Shown here one piece after another: positions 46,393-55,094 of a stretch of DNA of 64,000 nucleotides. Source of the DNA: Rhodanobacteraceae bacterium (GTDB taxonomy: Bacteria; Pseudomonadota; Gammaproteobacteria; Xanthomonadales; SZUA-5). Within the stretch, counting starts at the first letter, position 1, and each line of letters opens with the position of its first letter. The notes under the pieces were generated by a model. That model worked only from the letters and a program-made list of their open reading frames with translations. It did not search any database and had not been told where the DNA came from. Position numbers and translations under genes: made by a program. Where the stretch lies: NCBI GenBank assembly GCA_016713135.1, contig JADJPR010000012.1, positions 1 to 64,000 of the forward strand, in the 5' to 3' direction.

Positions 46393-48416
46393 TCGCTCGC
46401 AACACCTGACAGTTGATCGTCGAAACCGCGCGGGGCAACCCGCGCGGTTTTTGTTGTGCCGGGTTGAAAGCCCCCGCGCGGGTCCGGTCTGCGCCGCCCC
46501 GAGCGCACGAACCGCCTGCAAGCCGCAGAGGCACGCGGGGCCGGGGGCCGCGAGTGCTGGGCTCTCCGCCCCTGCGCGGCCGGCGCCCGAAGCCGCTCGA
46601 TCCAGGGCTGCAGCGTGTCCAGCGGCTCGCCCTCGAACCATGCGCGGTAGCGCTGCCAGCGCCCGACGGCGCGCTGGTTGACCGGCTTGACCACCTGCGC
46701 GTAGCTCGGGGTGCTGATCGCGCCCTTGCGCCGCGCGCGTTCGGTGAACGCGGCCAGGTCCTCGCTCCACGGCAGGCCGAGGAAGCCGAACAGCGCCTGG
46801 CCGACGCCGCTGACATCGGCAACCAGATCTTCGTAGCGGACCACATGCAGCGGCAGCGGCAGGCGCTCGCGCCAGGCGTGGAAATGCGCCATGACGCGCG
46901 CGTACATCGCGGCGGTGCTGGCCAGGGTTTCGAAGGTGATCGCAAAGGCCGGCGAGCGGAAGTTCTGCTGTAGCAGCTCAGCACCACATCGCAGGGATGG
47001 CGCAGCGCGAGCAGCACCTGGGCCTGCGGGAACAGCGTGGCGACCAGCGGCAGCCGCACCAGGTTCAGTGGGTTCTTGTCGACCGCCCGGCGCGCGCCGA
47101 GCTGCCGCAGCACGCGCGCGACGTCGCCGTGGTAGTGGCGGCGCAGCGCGCGCATCCGCCTCCGTCAGGTCCGCGATGGCTTCCGGGTAACCGGGCCGGT
47201 GGCGCTCGTTGATGCGCGTGACCAGGCGCTGCAGGAAGGGCTGCTCGTCGAACGACGCCAGGCCAGCGTGGGCGTCCAGCAGCTGCTCGAGCAGCGTGGT
47301 GCCCGAGCGCGGGAAGCCGACCAGGAACACCGGATCGGCGGGCTCGCCCGCCAGCGCATCGGCCGCCAGTGGACTGCGCATCGCCGGCACCGGGGCGTCG
47401 AGCACCGCGAGCAGGCCGTCGCCGTGCGGCAGCGCGGCGTGGGTGCGCGTCACCAGCGCAAACCGCTCGGCGTGGCCGCTGGCAAGCGCCTGCATCGCCG
47501 CCTCGGACTCGCCCAGAGCATCCAGGCAGCGCCCCAGCTTGAGCCACAGGTCCCCGCGCGCCTGCGCGTCGGTCGAGGGCCGTTGCAGCAGCTCCTGCAT
47601 GCGCTCGCGCGCCAGTGCGTGCTGGTCGCGACGGGTGGCCAGCTGCGCCTCCAGTTCCAGCAGCAGATCGAGCTGGTGCGGATTGAGGCCCTCCCGCTGC
47701 GCCGCGAGCGACTGCGCCAGCGCCTCGGCCTGCGGCAGGCGGTTGCAGCGCTCGTGCACCGCCGCCAGGCCGAGCTCGGCATCGGTCCGCTCAGGCACGC
47801 CGGCCGGGACTGCCTCGAAGCAGGCCTGCGCATCGGCGTACAGGCCGAGTTCGAGCAGCAGGTTGCCGGCCTCGACATGCAATGCGGGGGTGAGCCCTGC
47901 GCGGCGCAGGGCGTCGATCGCCTGCCCGGCCATTTCGTACTCATCGATCATCACCAGTGCGCGCGCGCGCAGCAGCTGGAACTCGGGATCCTGCGGGTAC
48001 GCCGCGAGCGCGGGCTTCAGGTGATCGAGCGCGCGGCGCGGATCGCCATGCGCCACCCAGGCCCGCGCCAGCGCGTAGTGCAGCTCGGCGCTGCGCGTGC
48101 CGCAGGCCAGCGCGCGCTGCAGCGGTTCCAGTGCATCGCGCTCGCGGCCGAGTTCGCACAGGCAGTTGCCGAAATTGCTCCAGTGCTCGCCCACCTGGGG
48201 GTGCAGCGCGACCAGGCGTTCGTACACCGGCAGCGCCTCGGCGGCCCGCTGCTGCTGGCTGAGCGCCAGCGCCAGCACGGTGAGCCAGTCGGCATCATCC
48301 GCGTGGAGGGTCAGCGCGTGGCGCGCGCTGACTTCGGCGGCGGCAGCATCGCCCGATTGCAGCGCCGCGAGGCCAGCAGACAGGAGCGGGACCGGCGGCA
48401 GGGATGAAGGCGGCAA
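46362..48416 (-). pseudogene. TPR-sulfotransferase, two compensating frameshifts
   Basis: The N-terminal half is TPR repeats (for example LQSGDAAAAEVSARHALTLHADD and QRALACGTRSAELHYALARAWVAHGD). The C-terminal half is a PAPS-dependent sulfotransferase: FLVGFPRSGTTLLEQLLDAH (5'-phosphosulfate loop) and LRHPCDVVLSCY (3'-phosphate motif). These lie in different frames. Near 47150 two bases seem lost, and near 46976 one C is lost, so the frame returns after about 175 bases. The ORF has no ATG at its 5' end; TTG at 48416 is the best start. At the 3' end it reads through the receptor terminator into 46362, so its natural stop may also be lost. It probably sulfates a protein or envelope target linked to the receptor. 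Confidence 0.8.
46423..46455 (+). terminator. Rho-independent terminator of the TonB receptor gene
   Basis: A perfect 12-base-pair stem (aaaccgcgcggg / cccgcgcggttt, 46423-46434 and 46439-46450) with a GCAA loop, followed by T-rich ttgttg. It stands 30 bases after the receptor stop. The open frame of the convergent sulfotransferase gene runs through it on the other strand. Confidence 0.9.
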
Positions 48417-48518
48417 CGGCGTCTCGCTTGGTTTGTCCAGGATGCGGCGGCATGCTAGCGGAACCGGCGCCCGCGCCCAGCCCGCTGGCCCGCGCCGCCG
48501 GGCACTCCCGAGATCCCG

Positions 48519-49802
48519 ATGACTTCGACCGAACCCTCCCTGCTCGACAGCGCGCAGCAGGCGCTTGCCGGCCAGCAGCCGGCGCAGGCCGCCGTGCTGT
48601 TCGAACGCGCCATTGCGGACGATCCGAAGTCGCTGCCGGCGCGCGTGGGCCGCGCGCGCTGCGCGATGTTGCAAGGCGATCCGACGCTCGCGGTGCGCCA
48701 TCTGGAGGCAGCCGCCGGGATCGACCCGGACAACGCCGCGGTGAAGCGCAGCCTGGGGGTCGCGCTGCTCGCCGCCGGCAGCCTGGATGCCGCGGCCGCC
48801 GCACTGGAACGCGCCCGCGCGCTGCAGCCGCGCGATCCGATGACCCGGCTGCACCTGGGCCAGCTGCGCGAGCGCCAGGGCCAGCCGCGCGCCGCCGCGC
48901 AGGCCTACTACCGTGCCCTCGTTGCCGCACAGGCGCAGGGACTGTGGCTGGACCGCGCCTCCACCCCGCCGCACCTGCAGCGCGCGGTGCTGCAGGCGAT
49001 GGACCTGGTCGACCGCGAACGCCGGGCCGCGCTGCACGGCGTGCTGGCGCCGCTGCGCGAACGTCACGGCGCTTCCGCGCTGGCGCGGGTTGCACGCTGC
49101 CTGGAGGGCCACCTGAAGACGCTCGCGCTGCAGCCGCTCGATGAGCAGCAGCGCCCGCGCTTCCTGTACTTCCCCGACCTGCCGTCAACCCGCTACTTCG
49201 AGCGCAGCCTGTTCCCGTGGATCGATGCCCTGGAAGCCGCGACCGCCGCGGTGCGCGACGAGGCGCAGGCAGTGCTGGCCACCGAGGGCGCGCTGCAACC
49301 TTTCCTGAAGTTCGACTCGGCCGAGCAGGTGGGCCAGTACCTCGGCGGTGGCGATGCGCCGCCAGCCTGGGACGCCTTCTTCTTCTGGCGCGACGGCGTG
49401 CGCAACGACGCCCACCACGCGCGCTGCCCGCGCACCTCCGCGCTGCTCGAATCGCTGCCGCTGGTGCGCATCCGCGAGCACGCGCCGGAGATCTGCTTCT
49501 CGGTGCTGGCGCCCGGCACCCACATCCTGCCGCACACCGGCGTCAGCAATCTGCGCGTGGTGGTGCACCTGCCGCTGATCGTGCCGGCGGACTGCGCCAT
49601 CGTGGTCGGCGGGGAGAGCCACGCCTGGCGCGAGGGTGAGGTCGTGGTGTTCGACGACACCTTCGTCCACGAAGCCTGGAACCGCGGTTCGAGCCGCCGC
49701 GTCATCCTGTTGATGGACACCTGGAACCCGCACCTGAGCGAGGTCGAACGCGAGGCGCTGGCCGAACTGGTCGGGGCGATCGGGGATTTCAACCGGGATT
49801 GA
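48519..49802 (+). CDS. TPR protein with aspartyl/asparaginyl beta-hydroxylase domain
   Basis: The product is 427 aa. Residues about 1-170 are TPR-like (AQQALAGQQPAQAAVLFERAIADDP and RARALQPRDPMTRLHLGQLRERQGQPRAA). The C-terminal domain (about 210-420) matches AspH-type Fe(II)/2-oxoglutarate oxygenases. THILPHTGVSNLRVVVHLPL gives the first His with the Gly that replaces the usual acidic ligand, and FDDTFVHEAWNRGSSRRVILLMD gives the second His and the oxoglutarate Arg. It is divergent from the TPR-sulfotransferase, with about 100 bases between them. The pair, next to the TonB receptor, suggests tailoring of a shared envelope or secreted target. Confidence 0.85.
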   Translation: MTSTEPSLLDSAQQALAGQQPAQAAVLFERAIADDPKSLPARVGRARCAMLQGDPTLAVRHLEAAAGIDPDNAAVKRSLGVALLAAGSLDAAAAALERARALQPRDPMTRLHLGQLRERQGQPRAAAQAYYRALVAAQAQGLWLDRASTPPHLQRAVLQAMDLVDRERRAALHGVLAPLRERHGASALARVARCLEGHLKTLALQPLDEQQRPRFLYFPDLPSTRYFERSLFPWIDALEAATAAVRDEAQAVLATEGALQPFLKFDSAEQVGQYLGGGDAPPAWDAFFFWRDGVRNDAHHARCPRTSALLESLPLVRIREHAPEICFSVLAPGTHILPHTGVSNLRVVVHLPLIVPADCAIVVGGESHAWREGEVVVFDDTFVHEAWNRGSSRRVILLMDTWNPHLSEVEREALAELVGAIGDFNRD

Positions 49803-49875
49803 TGGGAGCGCCGGTCGGCCCGGCCGGTGCGCTTGTTCGCGCATCGAACTGGCGCGTGCCCTTGCCTGTTTTTTG

Positions 49876-49949
49876 TCCGCAAAGGACGCAGAGGACGCAA
49901 AGAGAGCAAGGTCGGCGGCGGGCCTGCGTCCTTTGCGTCCTTTGCGGAT
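49876..49949. repeat. Tandem-arm palindrome, family C
   Basis: The left arm (49876-49903) is tccgcaaaggacgcagagga, then cgcaaag. The right arm (49924-49949) is ctgcgtcctttgcgtccttt. The loop is only about 22 bases (gagagcaaggtcggcggcgg). A T/A-rich stretch (ataaaatatcttttatttca) follows, so it could act as a terminator for the two convergent genes. Confidence 0.85.
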
Positions 49950-50008
49950 AAAATATCTTTTATTTCATTAACTTAGATCGTGTTCGGCGAGAGCGTCGGC
50001 GCTCCCGG

Positions 50009-52168
50009 CTACTCCATCCCGTCCGCAAACATCAGCCCGCCACGGGCCGCGCTCCATTGCTGCACCAGCGCCAACAGCGCCAGCGGGGAGTTGGTCGCCG
50101 GTGGTTGCGCCGCCTGCCCGCTGCGGTTGATGCCGTGGCAGCCGTCGCAGGCGCGGATCTCGCCGGGCTGCACGGTCAGCCAGAAGCGCTCGCGCACCAC
50201 CGGAGTGCCGTCGGCGGCGGTGGTCTGCCAGCTGAGCGCGCGTCGGGTCGGCACGAACATCGCCGTCGAGCCGTCGGAAAAAATGGGCGCGCTGCCCGCC
50301 GGGCCGCCGGGATTCGGCAGGTTCTGGCTGGTGGCAGCAGTATCGTGCAGGAAGCGCGGCACCACGCGGCGGCCGGGCCTGGGCGAGGCGGTACCGCCGA
50401 TGCCACGCACCTGGTCGCCCTGCACTGCCTGGAAATGCACGATGTCGTAGAGCGTGCCGCTGCCGGGCGCGGTCTGCACGCCGCCTGGCACGCGCAGGCG
50501 GAAGGGCTGCTGGCGATCGGCCTTGTCGCGGTGCGTGTTGTTGCGCACGCTGAGCACGCCCAGTCCCTGCTGGCGCAGGTAGCGGCGGAAAGTCGACTCG
50601 CTGACGCCGGCGCTGGCGAAGGCCTGCTGCTCGGGCGCGCCGAGGGTCGGTTCGGACAGGCTCGGCGGCACGCTGCGCGCGCGCACTTCCACCGGGCTCA
50701 GTTCCCACAACTCGCCGCTGTAGCTGACGGCGATATCCGGGTTCCACCAGTTGACGGTCTCGTTGATGCCCGGGGTCAGGTTGGCACCGGCGGTGAGGAA
50801 GCCACCGCTCCCATTGGTCATCAGCTTCAGGCGGAAGCGATAGTTCGGCACCGGCGCGGCATTGGTGCCCAGGTTGTCCAGGCCACCTTGCTCGGTGGTG
50901 TGCGCCACCACGATGCTGCCGTCGGCGAGCACCAGCGGATTGCGGTAATGCCCGCTGTGGCTGGGCCCGGGCGTGGTCCCGAAGGTGGCGCGCGGCGTCA
51001 GGTACTCGATGAGCACATCGTCGGGATTGGTGGTCGGGGTCGCCACCAGGCGCACCAACTGCCCCGCGGCATGGGTGTCGAACTCCGGCGCATCGATGCC
51101 GACATAGCGCCCCGGCTGGGTCGGATCCTCGACGATCTGGAACAGGTTCTCGATCGGGTTCGGATTGGTCCGACCGGACACTTCGGAAATGAACTCGACC
51201 AGGTTGCTGTCGTTGTTGAACGCGCGGTCGAAATAGGTATGCAGCTCATGCCGGCCGAGATGATTGAGGAACTCCGCCGCGGTGCCATCCTGGGCGATCT
51301 GCCACGGGAAGAAATTGTTGAACCGGTGGCCGTTGACGGTGGATCCCTGGGCCGCGACCCGTGGCTCCGGGAAGGGCTCGGTGATCCCGGCGACGACCGC
51401 CGCGCCGGCGTCCTCGCTGGCGACATCGAAGTTGCCATAGGGATTGCCGGCCTGGTCGGCCTGCTGGTCGCGCTGCAGGTGGTCCCAGCGGGTGAACAGC
51501 AGTCGTCCGTAGCTGTCGACGAAGGGATCGAAGTTGCCGGACGGGGAATGGTCGAGCAGCTTGAGGTCGCCGCTGGCCGGGTCCAGCCGCCACAGGCCGC
51601 TGGTGGACGCGGTGGACTCGTACTCGTCGTGTTGCGGGTAGAGGTGCGCGGCGCCGTTGCGCGGACGGTCGGAGGTGAACACGATGCTGCCGTCCGAGAG
51701 GTAGGCCGGATTGACGTTGTTGAAACCGGTGGGCTGGTTGGCGACGGGCGTGATCGACACCGTCTGCCCCTGTCCCATACCGGTGACCTCATACAACTGC
51801 CAGCGGTAGCTCTGCACCACGAACTGTGCCGGCGGCGCACCGACCACCATCGCGAACACCGCCTTGGTGCCATTCCAGTGCACATGCGGATCGCGCACGG
51901 CGATGGCGCTGGCGCCCTGGAATCCGTTCATGCCGAAGCCGGCCTCGGCGGTCAGGTTGCGCAACTGGCCGCTGGGATAGCGGATCCACAGATCGCCACC
52001 GCGGTAGACCGAGCCCATGTCTGCCTCATGGTTGGCAAAGGTCGACCCGATGGTGGCGAAATCGAAGGGCACCGGCACCTGGGTGATGAACAGGATCGGG
52101 TTCGGCGTGGTCTGCGCCAGCGCAGCGCCGGACAGCAACGACAGGGTGAGCAGCACAACCTTGCGCAT
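50009..52168 (-). CDS. Secreted beta-propeller-like protein with C-terminal single haem motif
   Basis: The product is 719 aa with a signal peptide (MRKVVLLTLSLLSGAALAQ). The middle part has repeated propeller-type strands (LYEVTGMGQGQTVSITPVANQ, AYLSDGSIVFTSDRPRNG, LWRLDPASGDLKLLDHSP), resembling PD40/TolB-like blades. Near the C-terminus is CDGCHG (plus strand 50135-50149), a c-type haem CxxCH site, preceded by REREFWL-like sequence. The protein ends GGLMFADGME, like the GFE-type tail of the beta-helix protein at 7740. I chose the ATG at 52168, which has GGAG seven bases upstream. It may be a periplasmic or surface redox or binding protein; the family is not certain. Confidence 0.75.
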   Translation of the reverse strand: MRKVVLLTLSLLSGAALAQTTPNPILFITQVPVPFDFATIGSTFANHEADMGSVYRGGDLWIRYPSGQLRNLTAEAGFGMNGFQGASAIAVRDPHVHWNGTKAVFAMVVGAPPAQFVVQSYRWQLYEVTGMGQGQTVSITPVANQPTGFNNVNPAYLSDGSIVFTSDRPRNGAAHLYPQHDEYESTASTSGLWRLDPASGDLKLLDHSPSGNFDPFVDSYGRLLFTRWDHLQRDQQADQAGNPYGNFDVASEDAGAAVVAGITEPFPEPRVAAQGSTVNGHRFNNFFPWQIAQDGTAAEFLNHLGRHELHTYFDRAFNNDSNLVEFISEVSGRTNPNPIENLFQIVEDPTQPGRYVGIDAPEFDTHAAGQLVRLVATPTTNPDDVLIEYLTPRATFGTTPGPSHSGHYRNPLVLADGSIVVAHTTEQGGLDNLGTNAAPVPNYRFRLKLMTNGSGGFLTAGANLTPGINETVNWWNPDIAVSYSGELWELSPVEVRARSVPPSLSEPTLGAPEQQAFASAGVSESTFRRYLRQQGLGVLSVRNNTHRDKADRQQPFRLRVPGGVQTAPGSGTLYDIVHFQAVQGDQVRGIGGTASPRPGRRVVPRFLHDTAATSQNLPNPGGPAGSAPIFSDGSTAMFVPTRRALSWQTTAADGTPVVRERFWLTVQPGEIRACDGCHGINRSGQAAQPPATNSPLALLALVQQWSAARGGLMFADGME

Positions 52169-52401
52169 GGCGAACTCCGCGGGTGTCACTGACGGTTACG
52201 TAAGCTATTCCCGCGGAGGGTCGCCTGAATGCGGCGCAATTCGAATCACCCATGGTATTTCCGACGGACGGTATGTCCGCATCGTCTGCGCACGTCGTTT
52301 TGATTCAGGTGAGCCCTGAAGCCCTCACACCGCCGGCGGAGATCAGCCTAGAGGCAACCCGCCGGCTCCTTCGGGACCTTCCCTCCAGACTGGATTCCCC
52401 G

Positions 52402-52677
52402 ATGACCCGCCTGCTGCCCCTTGCCCTATTGCTGACGAGTATCTCGATGACCGCCACCGCCCAGGACCCCGCCAGCGCCGACACCTTCGAGCGCGAAATG
52501 CTGCAGACCCTGAAAGCCGCGCACGCGGCGAAAAAGAGCGTCTACCTGCACGTCGGCGGGCGGACCATCGGCGGCGCGGTCAAGGCGATCGGCGCGGACG
52601 CCGTGATCATCAGCAACCGCGAGCACGCCACCATCATCGTGCGCCGCGAGCGGATCGACGCGATCGAAGCGGACTGA
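52402..52677 (+). CDS. Small secreted protein with Sm-like beta-barrel pattern
   Basis: The product is 91 aa. A signal peptide (MTRLLPLALLLTSISMTATA) is followed by a short helix (FEREMLQTLKAAHAAKK) and strands SVYLHVGGRTIGGAVKAIGADAVIISN and HATIIVRRERIDAIEAD. This strand order resembles Hfq/Sm-type small barrels, but here in an exported protein. The start at 52402 gives the signal peptide; the longer open frame upstream has no support. It is convergent with the Nudix-fusion gene. Function unknown; the fold idea is my inference. Confidence 0.6.
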   Translation: MTRLLPLALLLTSISMTATAQDPASADTFEREMLQTLKAAHAAKKSVYLHVGGRTIGGAVKAIGADAVIISNREHATIIVRRERIDAIEAD

Positions 52678-52681
52678 GTGG

Positions 52682-53638
52682 TCAATTCCACAGCGCGCGC
52701 ATCGCCGCGATGCCATGCGCGCCGGCGCTTTGCGCCTCCCCAAGATGCTCGGGCCTGACGCCGCCGAGGGCGTAGGTCGGCAGCCAGCTTGCGTGCGCCG
52801 CACGCGAGTAACGCGGCCAGCCGAGCGGCTTCACGTGCGGATGCAGCGGCGTCGGGTGCACTGGCGACAAGGTCGCCGCGTCCGCCAGCAGTGCCTCCGC
52901 CGTACGCAGTTCGCCCGGCGAGTGGCAGGACGCCAGCACCCATTTCGATTCCGGCAGTGGCCGCGCGTCGAGTTCGCGCAGCTGGCGTGACGACAGGTGC
53001 ACGCCATCGAACCCCAGCGACCGCGCCAGCTCGACCGCGCCATGGACCAGCAGGACCAGATCGGGGCGCTGCGCGCGGGCGCGCGCCAGGCAGGCCTCCG
53101 CCAGCCGCGCCAGCGCCGTGGGCGGCAGCGATTTCGCACGCAGGCTGGCAAGGCCGAGCGCGGGGTTGTCGAGGGCGCGCGCGAAGCGGTCGACAAACTC
53201 CTCGGGCCGCGCGGGATCCGGTTCCGGCGTGATCAGGTACTGCCGCGGCAGCGCCAGGCGCGCGCGGATCGGCCGGTCGGGTGCCGGCATCGGGTAGCGG
53301 ATCAGGTCTGCCGGGCGCACCCAGGCGAGCGCCTGGTGCTCCAGGGCACGCGGCTCGCCGGACCAGTCGCGCACGCAGAAGGCGTGCAGGTTCAGCGCGC
53401 GCGGCGCGCCGCGCCAACGGATGAGCGAATGCGCCTCGATGGCGCCCGCCCGGATGCCGAGTTCTTCCAGCAGCTCACGCCGCAGCGCATCCTGCGCCGC
53501 TTCGAAGCGAGCGATCTTGCCACCCGCGAATTCCCACTTGCCCGCTTCGCTGCCACCCGGCGCCCGCTGCGCGACCAGTACCCGGCCATCGACATCGCCG
53601 AGGATGCCGGCGACCACGGGGAGGGCTCGTTGCGGCAT
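52682..53638 (-). CDS. Nudix hydrolase fused to a thiamine phosphate synthase-like domain
   Basis: The product is 318 aa. The N-terminal MutT-type domain has a full Nudix box, GKIARFEAAQDALRRELLEELGI, and would hydrolyse oxidised dGTP. The C-terminal half (about 130-318) is ThiE-like (SLRAKSLPPTALARLAEACLARARAQRPDLV, GFDGVHLSSRQLRELD, LGGVRPEHLGEAQSAGAHGIAAMR). This fusion is known in Xanthomonas and Pseudomonas, where the second half lacks obvious ThiE function. The ATG at 53638 sits at the domain start. Confidence 0.9.
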   Translation of the reverse strand: MPQRALPVVAGILGDVDGRVLVAQRAPGGSEAGKWEFAGGKIARFEAAQDALRRELLEELGIRAGAIEAHSLIRWRGAPRALNLHAFCVRDWSGEPRALEHQALAWVRPADLIRYPMPAPDRPIRARLALPRQYLITPEPDPARPEEFVDRFARALDNPALGLASLRAKSLPPTALARLAEACLARARAQRPDLVLLVHGAVELARSLGFDGVHLSSRQLRELDARPLPESKWVLASCHSPGELRTAEALLADAATLSPVHPTPLHPHVKPLGWPRYSRAAHASWLPTYALGGVRPEHLGEAQSAGAHGIAAMRALWN

Positions 53639-53898
53639 GGTGGGTGGCGTTCGGCGCGGGATTGAAGGGGTGACGATGGCAGTTTCAGTCGCTCAAGGCG
53701 CTGCGACGCGGCGCACGCCGGGTGGCTCCGTGGAAGATCGCGGCTGCAGTGGCTCCGATGCAAGCCCGGCGTCGAGCCAGGGCCGCGGTGCCAGATATCG
53801 ACGGGCTGCCGGGTGACGGCGGCGCCAGCGTCTGCGCGGCCAGCGGCGCGCTCAAGGCGTGGGCAACCTGATCGGCCGGCTGCTCGCGCGGATCGGAC

Positions 53899-54540
53899 TC
53901 AGGCGGGCGCCCGCAACAGCGCCGCCACCTCGGCGTCCTCGACCTGGCGGAAATCGCGGTAGAACTGGCCGACCGCCTGGAAACCTGGCGGTGCGGCAAG
54001 GCAGACGATGTCGTCCGCATGCGGCCGCACCCGCTCCAGGCTCTCGGGCGAGGCCACCGCGACGGCGCATACCAGGAGCGCAGGATGCTGCGCGCGCACC
54101 GCGTGCAGCGCGGCGAGCATGCTGGCGCCGGTGGCCAGGCCGTCGTCGACCACGATCACCACGCGCCCTTCCGCAGCAACCGGTTGGCGTGTGCCGCACC
54201 ACTGCGCGCGGCGCTCGCGCATGCGCTGCATTTCGCGCTGCACGATCGCATCGATGGTTGCCGGATCGACGGCATACGCGCCGAGCGCCGGCGACAGCCA
54301 GCGCCAGCCGCTCTCGTCGACCGCGCCGAGCGCGTACTCCGGGTTGAACGGCGCGCCGATCTTGCGCACCTGCACGATGTCGAGTTCGCCGCCAAGCGCA
54401 TCGGCGATCACCCGGCCCATCGGCACTGCGCCGCGTGGCAGCGCCAGCACCAGCGGGTGTCGCCCGCGCCATTGCGCCAGGGCCTGCGCCAGCAGCCTGG
54501 CAGCGTGCAGCCGGTCGTCGAACGGGAGTTGCACGGACAT
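53899..54540 (-). CDS. Phosphoribosyltransferase-family protein
   Basis: The product is 213 aa. The PRTase signature VVIVVDDGLATGASM binds the ribose-phosphate of PRPP, and LALPRGAVPMGRVIADALGG supplies the upstream loop. Such stand-alone proteins differ from purine salvage enzymes and often occur beside stress and dormancy genes in proteobacteria; their substrate is unknown. It is divergent from the host-attachment-family gene, with 115 bases between. The ATG at 54540 (MSVQLPFDDR) starts the domain closely. Confidence 0.85.
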   Translation of the reverse strand: MSVQLPFDDRLHAARLLAQALAQWRGRHPLVLALPRGAVPMGRVIADALGGELDIVQVRKIGAPFNPEYALGAVDESGWRWLSPALGAYAVDPATIDAIVQREMQRMRERRAQWCGTRQPVAAEGRVVIVVDDGLATGASMLAALHAVRAQHPALLVCAVAVASPESLERVRPHADDIVCLAAPPGFQAVGQFYRDFRQVEDAEVAALLRAPA

Positions 54541-54655
54541 GCCCGGATCTTATCGCCGCCAACGGCGAATCCCCGTTGACCAGGGTCAACGCCACCACCC
54601 CGGCCGCGGCTCAAGCTGCGACCGATACCCGCGATGGCGCGACGGAGGACCTGCG

Positions 54656-55090
54656 ATGAAAACCTGGATTCTGGTGGCCGATACGGCCCGCGCGCGCATC
54701 TTCGAAGTCGGCGCGCAGGACGGGCAACTGTTCGAGGTGGGCGGCTATGCCAACCCCGAGGGGCACACCAAGCCGAGCGACATCGGCCGCGACCGGCCGC
54801 CGCGCGCGCACGAGAGCGTGGGCAGCACGCGGCACGCCAAGGAACCGCACACCGACCCGCACGACAAGACGGCGCAGAGGTTCGCGCGCGGGCTGGCCGA
54901 GGTGCTGGACCATGGCCGCGTCGAGCATGCGTACACGCGCCTGCTGCTGGTCGCGCCGCCGCGCTTCCTCGGCCAGCTCAACGCCGCGCTCGACCACCAT
55001 GTGGCGCGGCTGGTGGTGAAGACCATCGGCAAGGACTACAGCCGCGCCAGCGCCGCCGAGATCGGCGCGATGCTGGACGCGCACGACTGA
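54656..55090 (+). CDS. Host-attachment-family protein (PF10116-like)
   Basis: A soluble protein of 144 aa. The N-terminus KTWILVADTARARIFEV and the C-terminus LLLVAPPRFLGQLNAALDHHVARLVVKTIGKDYSR match the family named protein required for attachment to host cells. The name comes from Agrobacterium; in other bacteria the role is unclear and may relate to stress. The ATG at 54656 has CGGAGG upstream at ideal spacing. It is convergent with the EamA transporter gene. Confidence 0.85.
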   Translation: MKTWILVADTARARIFEVGAQDGQLFEVGGYANPEGHTKPSDIGRDRPPRAHESVGSTRHAKEPHTDPHDKTAQRFARGLAEVLDHGRVEHAYTRLLLVAPPRFLGQLNAALDHHVARLVVKTIGKDYSRASAAEIGAMLDAHD

Positions 55091-55094
55091 CACA

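Noticed and set aside
53639..53898. Possible extra gene between the Nudix and phosphoribosyltransferase genes
   Set aside because: The open frames here are short, biased to Arg/Ala/Pro and show no motif; only a weak REP-like remnant (gatcgcggctgcagtggctc) is visible.
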